DNA of 64,000 nucleotides from NCBI RefSeq assembly GCF_934630525.1, contig NZ_CAKTVX010000002.1:124001-188000 (forward strand). The letters run 5' to 3'. Made by a program: the position numbers and the translations under genes. Positions 45,108 through 53,318 of this stretch are shown here, piece by piece; position 1 is the first letter of the stretch; each line of letters begins with the position of its first letter. The DNA is from an uncultured Slackia sp. (lineage in GTDB: Bacteria > Actinomycetota > Coriobacteriia > Coriobacteriales > Eggerthellaceae). The notes beneath the pieces are model-generated. The model made no database searches. It was given only the letters and a program-made list of their open reading frames with translations, and had not been told where the DNA came from.

Positions 45108-45108
45108 G

Positions 45109-46407
45109 CTAGCCTCGCACCTGGCCCGACCCACGAAGCTGATACTTGTACGTGGTAAGCGCTTCGAGCGCGAAGGGGCCGCGCACATGCAGCTTCTGCG
45201 TGGAAATACCGATTTCGGCACCAAGCCCGAAGCAGCCGCCATCGGTGAAACGGGTTGAGGCGTTTGCATACACTGCCGCGGCATCGACGCCTGCAAGGAA
45301 TTCCTCGATTGCATCGATGCCCGCCTGAGTCGCCTCGTCAGCCACAATGCATTCGGAATGCCTGGTGCCGTAACGATTGATATGCTCGATTGCCTCCTGA
45401 ACGCCAGAAACAGCCTTCACGCTTATCTCGAGCGCAAGATATTCACGACCCCAATCGTCATCGGTCGCATCAACAAACTTCGAACGCGCAGCCTCCCCTG
45501 CCAAATCGGCAGCACGCCGAGCTGCCGCATCGCCGTGAATAGTCACGCCCGCCTCGGCAAGCGCGCCTAAGGCCTTCGGCAGAAAATCGGCGGCGATGGA
45601 TTCATCGACGAGAAGCGATTCGCACGCATTGCACACGCCCACGCGCTGCGTTTTCGCATTAAGCAGAATGGCGCAGGCGCGATCGAAATCGGCCGTTTCA
45701 TGCACATAGGTATGGCAGTTGCCCGTGCCCGTCTCGATGACGGGGACCTTCGAGCACTCGATGCAATGGCGAATAAGGCCAGCTCCGCCGCGAGGAATGA
45801 GCACATCGACAATGCCGTGAAGTTGCATGAGGGCATCGGTCGCCGTGCGATCGGTGGTATCGATGAAGGAAATGCAGCCGGCGGGCAGGCCTGCGGAAAC
45901 GACCGCTTCGCGCAGCGCGGAAACGATTGCCGCGTTGGAATGGAGGGCCTGCGAGCCACCACGCAGCACGCACGCATTGCCCGATTTCAGGCAAATGCCC
46001 GCGGCATCGGCCGTGACGTTCGGGCGCGCCTCATACACCATGGCGACAACGCCCAGCGGCACGCTTACGCGCGTAAGGTCGATACCGCCTTCCAATTCGC
46101 GATGCTCGAGCACGCGGCCCAGCGGGTCGGGCAGATCGGCGAGCGATTCAAGGGCATCGGCCATGGCATTGACGCGGCCTTCGTCCAAAAAGAGCCTATC
46201 GAGCAAGCCAGACGACATGCCGGCGGCTTTGCCAGCCTCCATATCGACTTTGTTACCCGCGAGAATGTTGGCCATATTGCCCCGAAGCGAAGCGGCCATT
46301 GCGAAAAGCGCCTGGTTGCGAACCTTTTCCGAAGCGCGCCCCACCGCACGGGAAGCCGCCTGCGCGCGAAGCGCGATATCACGAACTGACTCTTCGATTG
46401 AGGTCAT
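45109..46407 (-). CDS. proA: Gamma-glutamyl phosphate reductase
   Basis: 432-aa NADPH-dependent reductase of proline synthesis. The catalytic Cys is in RVGVCNACESLLVD; other marks are MVYEARPNVTADAAG and the C-terminal LGAEIGISTQKLHVRGPFAL. GGAG lies 6 nt before the chosen ATG (46407), and an ATG one codon earlier is possible. It is downstream of proB, but a cruciform repeat of about 100 nt lies between the two genes. Confidence 0.96.
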   Translation of the reverse strand: MTSIEESVRDIALRAQAASRAVGRASEKVRNQALFAMAASLRGNMANILAGNKVDMEAGKAAGMSSGLLDRLFLDEGRVNAMADALESLADLPDPLGRVLEHRELEGGIDLTRVSVPLGVVAMVYEARPNVTADAAGICLKSGNACVLRGGSQALHSNAAIVSALREAVVSAGLPAGCISFIDTTDRTATDALMQLHGIVDVLIPRGGAGLIRHCIECSKVPVIETGTGNCHTYVHETADFDRACAILLNAKTQRVGVCNACESLLVDESIAADFLPKALGALAEAGVTIHGDAAARRAADLAGEAARSKFVDATDDDWGREYLALEISVKAVSGVQEAIEHINRYGTRHSECIVADEATQAGIDAIEEFLAGVDAAAVYANASTRFTDGGCFGLGAEIGISTQKLHVRGPFALEALTTYKYQLRGSGQVRG

Positions 46408-46460
46408 CATTGTCTCCAATCAAACGCACCTGCGCTGTCTCGCGTCGGGCATGCGGATAC

Positions 46461-46518
46461 GCAAGATTCCGCACGAGCCGAACAGCCCAGTGGGCTGTTC
46501 GTGCGAGCCAGGACTTGC
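46461..46518 (-). repeat. Cruciform repeat family 1, copy D (core)
   Basis: Read on the minus strand: GTCCTGGCTCGCAC, hairpin GAACAGCCCA / TGGGCTGTTC, then GGCTCGTGCGGAATCTTGC. Flanking arms GCAAG / CTTGC pair, and weaker outer arms extend to CCGCATCCC / GGGCATGCGG (with a bulge) and CAATCAA / TTGATTG (46417-46423 / 46553-46559). It lies in the proB-proA gap. Confidence 0.75.
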
Positions 46519-46560
46519 CCGAAGCGGAGCCGCATCCCCATACAAAGCGGCCTTGATTGC

Positions 46561-47664
46561 TTATTCAAACAAGATTAGCTCATCGCGATGAACAGCGACG
46601 TCGGCTTTCCCCGAACGCATCGATTCGGCCGAGCAGCGTGCAAGGCCGCGAGCAATCACGAAGCCGGCTTCGTCAACCACATCGACCACATCTTCCGCTT
46701 CGAACTCGCCTTCAACGTTCTTCACGCCCACAGCAAGCAGCGAGGCGCCGTCTTCGACGATGGCGCGAGCGGCGCCCGCATCGACGAGCAACGTGCCTTT
46801 CACCGAATCGCCGAGGGCGATCCAAAGCTTGCGCGGCGTGATTTCATGGGGAACATCGGCGCCCGTGAACAGCGTGCCAATTGGGTCGTCGGCAAGCGAG
46901 CGCACCACGGCATCTTCAGCGCGGCCGCTGCAAATGACGAGCGGGATGCCCGCCGCGCCAAGCACACGCGCGCTCGTAAGCTTGGTGATCATGCCGCCCG
47001 AACCAACAGCGCTGCCTGCGCCCGACGCGCCGGCAAGAATTTCGGGCGTAATGCGATCGACGCGCTTAATGAGCTGAGCCGACGCGTCGGTTTTAGGATT
47101 CGACGTATACAGGCCATCGATGTCGCTCAGAATAACGACGCGGTCGGCGTTCGCAAGGCACGCGACAAGCGCCGCAAGCGTGTCGTTGTCGCCGAACTTG
47201 ATCTGCTCGACCGATACCGTGTCGTTTTCGTTCACGATAGGCACCGCGTTCAGTTCGACAAGGCGGCGGAACGTGTCGCGCGCATGCAGATACGCATTTC
47301 TGTCGGCGGTATCGCGGCGCGTGAGCAGCACGAGCGACGTGAGCATGCCATACGGAGAAAACACCTGGTCATACGCGGCAAGAAGCGCGCGTTGCCCAAC
47401 GCTTGCTGCAGCCTGCACGGTAGGCATGTCATCGGGGCGGCGCAAGGGCAAGCCCAGCGCTTCAAGGCCGCACGGAATGGCGCCGGAGCTCACGATGATC
47501 ACGCGCCAGCCCTCGCGGCGAACGCGCGCCACCTGATGCGCCAAATCGGCGAGATAAGCGCGGTCGCACTTGCCCTCGTCATCGGTCAGCGTATTCGAGC
47601 CGATTTTAATAACGGCGGTCTTGTACGCCTTCGCGTTTGCGGAAGTTTCTGCAGCCATGCCCAT
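46561..47664 (-). CDS. proB: Glutamate 5-kinase
   Basis: 367-aa first enzyme of proline synthesis. AVIKIGSNTLTDDEG, the ASVGQRALLAAYDQVF and PIVNENDTVSVEQIKFGDND segments and GTGGMxTK-like SGGMITKLTSARVL belong to the amino-acid kinase domain. The C-terminal PUA domain starts near residue 285. ATG 47664 follows AAGG; a GTG one codon earlier and an ATG two codons later are alternatives. Confidence 0.96.
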   Translation of the reverse strand: MGMAAETSANAKAYKTAVIKIGSNTLTDDEGKCDRAYLADLAHQVARVRREGWRVIIVSSGAIPCGLEALGLPLRRPDDMPTVQAAASVGQRALLAAYDQVFSPYGMLTSLVLLTRRDTADRNAYLHARDTFRRLVELNAVPIVNENDTVSVEQIKFGDNDTLAALVACLANADRVVILSDIDGLYTSNPKTDASAQLIKRVDRITPEILAGASGAGSAVGSGGMITKLTSARVLGAAGIPLVICSGRAEDAVVRSLADDPIGTLFTGADVPHEITPRKLWIALGDSVKGTLLVDAGAARAIVEDGASLLAVGVKNVEGEFEAEDVVDVVDEAGFVIARGLARCSAESMRSGKADVAVHRDELILFE

Positions 47665-47679
47665 CACGCCTTCACTATG

Positions 47680-49077
47680 CTAATCGTCGAGTTCGGCGAA
47701 GATATCTTCGGTCGACTCGGCCGTCTCGAACTCGAACGCGCGACCGAGAATGCGAATCTCGTCGCCATTCACAGCGCCCGCCTTGAGCAGTTCCTTCTCC
47801 AGGCCCAAACGATTGAAGCGATGCTGCAAGAACGACAACGCCTCGTCGTTTTCCCAGTCGGTTTGCACAACCATGCGCTCGATCTGCACGCCTTCCACGC
47901 GGAAGATGCCATCGGAAAGCTTACGCACGGTGTATTTGCGGTCGCGCTGTTCGCGCTTGTGCTGCCACACCTGGTCGTACTGAACCTCGCCCTCCTGGGC
48001 TTCTTTGGCGGCGCTGCGCAGCTCGAACACCTTGTCGGCGATGGCATGGATGAGCGAATCGACGCCCTTGCCCGTAAGCGCAGAAATCTCGAATACGCGC
48101 GAAGCCTCGTCGACGCCGTCGGCGAATTCATTGCCGTTCGCGGCAGCGATGGCGTCTTTGCGCACCTCTTCCTTCAAGCGACGCACGGCGTCTTCGGTGC
48201 CGGGAACGTCGACTTTGTTGGCAACCACGATGCGAGGACGCTGCGCCAATTCATCGGCGTACATCGCAAGCTCGTTGTTGATGATGCGGTAATCCTCCAC
48301 CGGGTCGCGGCCTTCATAGCCGCCCGTCATGTCGACGACATGCACGATGAGCGCGGTACGCTCGATATGGCGAAGGAATTCGTGGCCCAGGCCCTTGCCC
48401 TGGTGAGCGCCTTCGATAAGGCCAGGAATGTCAGCCACGACGAAGTTGTGCTCGTCGCCCTGCACAACGCCCAGGTTCGGAACGAGCGTGGTGAACGGGT
48501 AGTCGGCGATTTTGGGGCGGGCGGCGCTCATGCGGGCGATGAGCGAGCTTTTGCCCGCGGAAGGCACGCCAACGAGCGCGGCGTCGGCCATGAGCTTCAT
48601 CTCGAGCTCAATCCAGCATTCCTGCGCGGGTTCGCCCAGCTCGGCGAACGCGGGAGCGCGGCGCGTGGAGGTCACGAAATGGATGTTGCCGCGACCGCCG
48701 TGGCCGCCTTCCGCGACAATGACGCGCTCGCCATCGTGCGTAAGGTCGGCGATAAGCTCACCGGTTTCCTTCTTCTCTTCGAAGTATTCGTGCACCACCG
48801 TGCCCACGGGAACCTTCAGAATAAGGTCGTCGCCCGTAGCACCGTGCATGCGCTTGCCCATACCATGGGTGCCGCGCGTCGCCTTGAAATGATGCTTGAA
48901 GCGGTAGTCGAGCAGCGACGAGACCGACTGGTCGGCCTCGAGCACGACGTTGCCGCCGTGGCCACCGTCGCCGCCGTCGGGGCCGCCCTTGGGAACATGG
49001 GCCTCACGGCGGAAGCTCAAGCAGCCCGCGCCGCCGTCGCCGCCCTTCACGTAAATGCGTACTTTGTCTACGAACAT
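47680..49077 (-). CDS. obgE: GTPase Obg/CgtA
   Basis: 465-aa ribosome-associated GTPase. The glycine-rich N-terminal Obg fold (VKGGDGGAGCLSFRREAHVP and GGPDGGDGGHGGNV) is followed by the G domain with G1 GVPSAGKSSL, G3 DIPGLIEGAHQGKGL and G4 NKVD. A C-terminal OCT domain ends the protein. AGGAACGCT precedes the chosen ATG. The order rplU-rpmA-obgE-proB-proA-nadD is a common arrangement. Confidence 0.98.
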   Translation of the reverse strand: MFVDKVRIYVKGGDGGAGCLSFRREAHVPKGGPDGGDGGHGGNVVLEADQSVSSLLDYRFKHHFKATRGTHGMGKRMHGATGDDLILKVPVGTVVHEYFEEKKETGELIADLTHDGERVIVAEGGHGGRGNIHFVTSTRRAPAFAELGEPAQECWIELEMKLMADAALVGVPSAGKSSLIARMSAARPKIADYPFTTLVPNLGVVQGDEHNFVVADIPGLIEGAHQGKGLGHEFLRHIERTALIVHVVDMTGGYEGRDPVEDYRIINNELAMYADELAQRPRIVVANKVDVPGTEDAVRRLKEEVRKDAIAAANGNEFADGVDEASRVFEISALTGKGVDSLIHAIADKVFELRSAAKEAQEGEVQYDQVWQHKREQRDRKYTVRKLSDGIFRVEGVQIERMVVQTDWENDEALSFLQHRFNRLGLEKELLKAGAVNGDEIRILGRAFEFETAESTEDIFAELDD

Positions 49078-49261
49078 AGCGTTCCTATCGATATCGTTGG
49101 GGCATATCGCCGCCTGCGCGCCGCCTGCCCAAGCCTGTGTCGCGCCGCATGGGACGCCCAATGAATTGAGGCTCTGCGGTGCGCTTTCTTGCAAGAAAAA
49201 ACGTGTTCTCGAATTATACGCATGCACCTGCGCCAATACGGCGCACACACCTCAAATACGG

Positions 49262-49293
49262 AAAAAGCCCGCCGCAAAAGCGACGAGCTTTTT
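49262..49293 (-). terminator. Terminator between rpmA and obgE
   Basis: Stem AAAAAGCCCGCCGC / GCGACGAGCTTTTT with G-U pairs on the minus strand, followed by TTTTTCC. obgE may therefore have its own promoter. Confidence 0.8.
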
Positions 49294-49327
49294 CCTCCCC
49301 TTATGAAACCCCTCTGGTTGCGTGAGG

Positions 49328-49612
49328 CTATTCAGCGCTCTCGGTGGTCAGAGGACGAACATGCACAAAGCGGCGATAGCCCTTGTTGCGGCGGGTGCTC
49401 TTCGTGAATTCAACGGTACCCTCACACAGTGCGAACAGGGTGTCGTCTTTGCCACGGCCGACGTTCTCGCCGGGATGGAAGTGGGTGCCACGCTGGCGAA
49501 CGATGATGTTACCGGTGATGACGTGCTCGCCACCGAAGCGCTTCACGCCAAGTCGCTGGGAATGAGAGTCGCGGCCGTTACGGGTGGAGCCAAGACCTTT
49601 TTTATGAGCCAT
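49328..49612 (-). CDS. rpmA: 50S ribosomal protein L27
   Basis: 94-aa protein near the peptidyl-transferase centre. It starts MAHKKGLGSTRNGRDSHSQR with no cleavable extension, unlike Firmicutes L27. The GVKRFGGEHVITGNIIVRQR segment is the core. It is 27 nt downstream of rplU. Confidence 0.97.
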   Translation of the reverse strand: MAHKKGLGSTRNGRDSHSQRLGVKRFGGEHVITGNIIVRQRGTHFHPGENVGRGKDDTLFALCEGTVEFTKSTRRNKGYRRFVHVRPLTTESAE

Positions 49613-49639
49613 GAGTAATCTACCTACCTTCTAAACTAA

Positions 49640-49945
49640 CTAGCCGATGCTCTCGATCTTCAGACGAGTGTGGAGCTGGCGATGGCCGCGCAGCTTCTTG
49701 TAGTTCTTGCGCTTCTTGAACTTGAAGACGAGGACCTTGTCGCCCTTGAACTGATCAACGATGGTAGCCACAACCTTGGTTTTGGCAGCCTCAGCCGGAT
49801 CGGCGACAACCTTGGTGCCGTCGACAACAGCGATAGCCTGCAGCTCAACCTTGTCGCCAATTTCGCCCTGAAGCTTCTCGGTGACGAGGATGTCGCCAGC
49901 AGCAACCTTGTACTGCTTGCCACCAGTCTTAACGATAGCGTACAT
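49640..49945 (-). CDS. rplU: 50S ribosomal protein L21
   Basis: 101-aa protein binding 23S rRNA. It starts MYAIVKTGGKQYKVAAGDIL and ends with KKRKNYKKLRGHRQLHTRLK. It is the first gene of the rplU-rpmA unit. A near-consensus promoter lies 128-156 nt upstream, giving a leader of about 120 nt. Confidence 0.97.
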   Translation of the reverse strand: MYAIVKTGGKQYKVAAGDILVTEKLQGEIGDKVELQAIAVVDGTKVVADPAEAAKTKVVATIVDQFKGDKVLVFKFKKRKNYKKLRGHRQLHTRLKIESIG

Positions 49946-50073
49946 GTATGTTTCTCCTTGGTTTTGCGGGGCTCATATGAACCTCTACGTTTACTTCGCT
50001 TGCCGTTTGTACAGCGCACGTGAGCGGTGGGAAACGGTTACCGCCAAGTCGCGCCAATACAGCAAACTCCGCT

Positions 50074-50101
50074 ATTATACGCCGCGAAAATCGTTTGACA
50101 A
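50074..50101 (-). promoter_or_regulatory. Sigma-A type promoter of rplU-rpmA
   Basis: On the minus strand: TTGTCA (50096-50101), 16-nt spacer, TATAAT (50074-50079). This is the best vegetative promoter match in the window. The start would be near 50067, giving a 5' UTR of about 120 nt that could hold an L21-type autoregulatory structure. Confidence 0.85.
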
Positions 50102-50137
50102 GAGGGGTTTTGTGGACTCGTCACAAGTTTTCCTCTT

Positions 50138-50303
50138 CTCGCCGGCGGAAGCTGGGCAAAGGCCCGTTGGAGACCGTCTGCGCTCAAACATGCCCTTATT
50201 TCAATGTTAAGCGCAGCCAGGCGAGCGCATAGCGGAGCCCTCGGGGCGGAGCGGTAGCGAGCCGTGGTCTCAAATGGGCCTTTGCCCAGCTTCCGCCGGC
50301 GAG
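50138..50303 (-). repeat. Cruciform repeat family 2, copy G1
   Basis: Outer arms 50138-50165 and 50276-50303 form a perfect 28-bp inverted repeat. Read on the minus strand, the interior has CTCGCTACCGCT, GCTATGCGCTCGCC and ATGTTTGAGCGCAG in family 2 order. It lies between the rplU promoter and polA. Confidence 0.85.
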
Positions 50304-50441
50304 GGCGGCCGCGAAGCCGATGACGGGCACAGCAGGCTACCGCTCGCTGCGCTCGCTATGCGTCTGCTTGGCGGTGTTCAACTTTGAAACGAAGGGCAAG
50401 TTTGAACACCGACGCCCTCTATCGGCCCCGCGGCCGCCCTC
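50301..50441 (+). repeat. Cruciform repeat family 2, copy G2
   Basis: Arms GAGGGCGGCCGCG (50301-50313) and CGCGGCCGCCCTC (50429-50441) are perfect, extended inward by GCCGAT / ATCGGC after a 2-nt bulge. The interior holds GGCTACCGCTCGC, GCTATGCG and GTTTGAACACCG, read on the plus strand. It overlaps the end of copy G1 and points the opposite way. Confidence 0.85.
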
Positions 50442-50476
50442 GCCTGCCCTTCGCGCCACCTTCAGCCGAACAGCCG

Positions 50477-53113
50477 TTAGTGCGCTTCGGCCCAGTTCTC
50501 GCCGCTGCTCACTTCGGCAATCAGCGGAACTTTGAGCTCCACAACCGAATCCATGACGCTTGCAACCATTTCGGAAAGGCGCTCCACCTCGTCCGCCGGC
50601 ACGCTGAAGTCGAGTTCATCGTGCACCTGCAGCATGAGTTTCGCCTCAAAGCCGTCGGCGACCAAGCGGCGCTCAACCTCGTTCATGGCGAGCTTGATGA
50701 TATCGGCCGCGCTGCCTTGCATAGGATGGTTCATCGCTGTGCGCTCGCCGAAGCTGCGCTGCATTTTGTTGCTCGCCTTCAGTTCGGGAATATGGCGCTT
50801 GCGGCCGAACATCGTGGTCGCGAACCCGCATTCCTTCGCTTCTTCAACCGTCTCATCAAGGTAAGCACGCACGCGAGGATAGGCCTCGAAATAGCGGTCA
50901 ATCATATCTTGAGCCTCTTTGAAGCCGATTCCCAGGCTTTGCGCCAAGCCGAACGCCTGCTGGCCATAGACGATGCCGAAGTTCACGGCCTTCGCGCGGC
51001 TGCGCAGCTGCGGGGTGACCTCTTCCACAGGAATGCCGAACACGCGCGCCGCCGTGTTGGCGTGGAAGTCGGCACCCGAGCAGAACGCATCGATCAGGTG
51101 CTCATCGCCCGACAGGTGCGCGAGCAGGCGAAGCTCGATTTGCGAGTAGTCGGCCGAAACGAACACGTCGCCCTCGCGCAGCGGCACGAAGCAAGCACGC
51201 ACGCGGCGACCGAAATCGGTGCGCACGGGAATGTTCTGCAAGTTCGGATCGCTCGACGACAAACGGCCCGTGGTGGTGACCGTTTGGTTGAAGCTCGTGT
51301 GCACCAAGCCATCGATGCGACGCATGCGCGGCAAGGCATCGAGGTACGTGGACTTCATTTTCGCGAGCTCGCGATAGCGCAGCACCTTGGCCGCGATGGG
51401 ATGCACGTCCACGAGCTTGCCGAGCGTTTTCGCGTCGGTGGAATAGCCGCGCGAGTTCTTCTTGCCCGCCGGCAACTCGAGCACTTCAAACAGAATATGG
51501 CCGAGCTGCTTGGGCGAATCGACGTTGAATTCCTCACCCGCAAGTTCATGGATCTCGGCGCGCAGCCCTTCGAGCTCGGTCGTGGTTTCCTGCGCCATGC
51601 AGGCGAGCTTGTCGACATCGATGCGCGCGCCCACGCGTTCCATTTGGGCGAGCGTTGAAACGAGCGGCAGGTCGATGCGCTCATACACCTCGAGCGATCC
51701 GTCGCGCTCAAGCGCCTCGCGCAGCGCATCGGCCAAACGGTGCGCGACCAAGGCATGCGTCGCAGCCTGCGCTCGCTCGTCTTCGCACTCGGGCAAAGCC
51801 GCGCCCAAATACGCGTCGCACAACGAGCTGTATTCGTATTTCGTGACATTGGAATTCAGCAGGTACGCGGCCAAGCCAATGTCGAAGAAGCGCGCCGCGT
51901 GCATTTCGGATGCCTCGATGAGCGCTGCTTCCGCGGAATCGACTGGATAGATTTCCTGCAACGCACGCTTGCAATCGAGCGCACAGAAATGCCCCAAGCG
52001 CACGATTTCCGCAAACGTCTCGTGGGCGTCTTCGCCCTCGAACATGAGCACCGAATCGGGCAGGCCGACGAATAGGCGATGCGGCTCGGCGAACAGGCTT
52101 TCCTGCGCCTCAACGAGGAATTCCACGCCCAGGCACACGTCGTGCTCCATGGCGGTTTTCAGCGCGTCATGCGCGTAGTCGCCCACAACGGGCGCCAAGC
52201 TGGGCAGCTCGAGCGCGGCGGGCGCGGCAAGCGATTCGTCGGCGCCGGCAAGGGCGAGCACCTTGGCCAAATGGGCGTTGAAGCGGACTTCGCCAAAAGC
52301 CTCGGCGACCTTCGCGCTGTCGAAATCGGGGAATTTCACGCCCTCCAAATCGAGGTCGAACTCCACATCGCGCACGATGGTCGCCACGCGGCGGCTCGTG
52401 TACGCATCTTCCTTGTGCTCGGTAAGGTTTTGCAGCTGCTTGCCCTTGAGCTTGTCGAGATTGTCGTAAATACCGTCGATGCTGCCATAGTTTTGCAGAA
52501 GCTTCGCGGCGGTCTTATCGCCAATGCCGGGCACGCCGGGAATGTTGTCGGACGAATCGCCCTTCAGGCCCAAGAAGTCGGGGAACTGCGCCGGCGTCAC
52601 GCCATAGCGCTCCTCAACCTCGGCGGGGCCGTAAATCGCGACATCGGTGATGCCTTTTTTCGTGGTAACCACGTGCGTGCGATCGGTCACGAGCTGGTAG
52701 ACGTCTTTATCGCCGCTCACGAGCAGGGTTTCGTATCCCAGCTCTTCATCGCGGGCCGACACCGTGCCCAACACGTCGTCGCCTTCCCAACCCTTCACGC
52801 GAATAACGGGCACGTTCATCGATTCAAGCAAATGCTCGATAACGGGGAATTGCGCCTTGAGTTCGGCGTCCATCGGCGGCCGCTGGGCTTTGTACTGCTC
52901 GAGCGCTTCCATGCGGAATGCCGGACGTCCAGCATCGAACGCGCATACCACGGCATCGGGACGTGCCATTTCGTAGAATTTCAGGAACATGGACAAAAAG
53001 CCGAACGCGGCATTCGTGGGCGTGCCATCGGGCGCGTTCATCGTGGCCGGCACCGCGTGGTATGCGCGATGCATGAGCGAATTACCGTCGATTACGGCGA
53101 TTTTCTTTGGCAT
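50477..53113 (-). CDS. polA: DNA polymerase I
   Basis: 878-aa polymerase for repair and Okazaki fragment maturation. The N-terminal 5'-3' exonuclease has GDSSDNIPGVPGIGDKTAAK. The polymerase domain has motif A FVSADYSQIELRLLAHLSGD, the O-helix KAVNFGIVYGQQAFGLAQ and motif C MLQVHDELDFSV. In the middle domain the proofreading DxE motif is not found (the equivalent stretch reads CLGVEFLVEA), so 3'-5' exonuclease activity is probably lost. The start was set at MPKKIAVIDG (53113) after AAGGACG. Confidence 0.96.
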   Translation of the reverse strand: MPKKIAVIDGNSLMHRAYHAVPATMNAPDGTPTNAAFGFLSMFLKFYEMARPDAVVCAFDAGRPAFRMEALEQYKAQRPPMDAELKAQFPVIEHLLESMNVPVIRVKGWEGDDVLGTVSARDEELGYETLLVSGDKDVYQLVTDRTHVVTTKKGITDVAIYGPAEVEERYGVTPAQFPDFLGLKGDSSDNIPGVPGIGDKTAAKLLQNYGSIDGIYDNLDKLKGKQLQNLTEHKEDAYTSRRVATIVRDVEFDLDLEGVKFPDFDSAKVAEAFGEVRFNAHLAKVLALAGADESLAAPAALELPSLAPVVGDYAHDALKTAMEHDVCLGVEFLVEAQESLFAEPHRLFVGLPDSVLMFEGEDAHETFAEIVRLGHFCALDCKRALQEIYPVDSAEAALIEASEMHAARFFDIGLAAYLLNSNVTKYEYSSLCDAYLGAALPECEDERAQAATHALVAHRLADALREALERDGSLEVYERIDLPLVSTLAQMERVGARIDVDKLACMAQETTTELEGLRAEIHELAGEEFNVDSPKQLGHILFEVLELPAGKKNSRGYSTDAKTLGKLVDVHPIAAKVLRYRELAKMKSTYLDALPRMRRIDGLVHTSFNQTVTTTGRLSSSDPNLQNIPVRTDFGRRVRACFVPLREGDVFVSADYSQIELRLLAHLSGDEHLIDAFCSGADFHANTAARVFGIPVEEVTPQLRSRAKAVNFGIVYGQQAFGLAQSLGIGFKEAQDMIDRYFEAYPRVRAYLDETVEEAKECGFATTMFGRKRHIPELKASNKMQRSFGERTAMNHPMQGSAADIIKLAMNEVERRLVADGFEAKLMLQVHDELDFSVPADEVERLSEMVASVMDSVVELKVPLIAEVSSGENWAEAH

Positions 53114-53318
53114 AATACGTCCTTCGAGACCAATTTCGGCTGCTTGTGCCGCGCACATTGGCGGCATGGGGTTGTACTTCATAAAGTATAGCCCGTGCGG
53201 CCTCTCGAAATCGAGAAGCACCCACAACGCGCAGAAACGCGCCCAATGCCCAAGCGAAGGCATGCGCACTCGTCGCTTCCTTCGAGCCGCGCCCCGCTTT
53301 GAAGAAACGGAGCCATCT

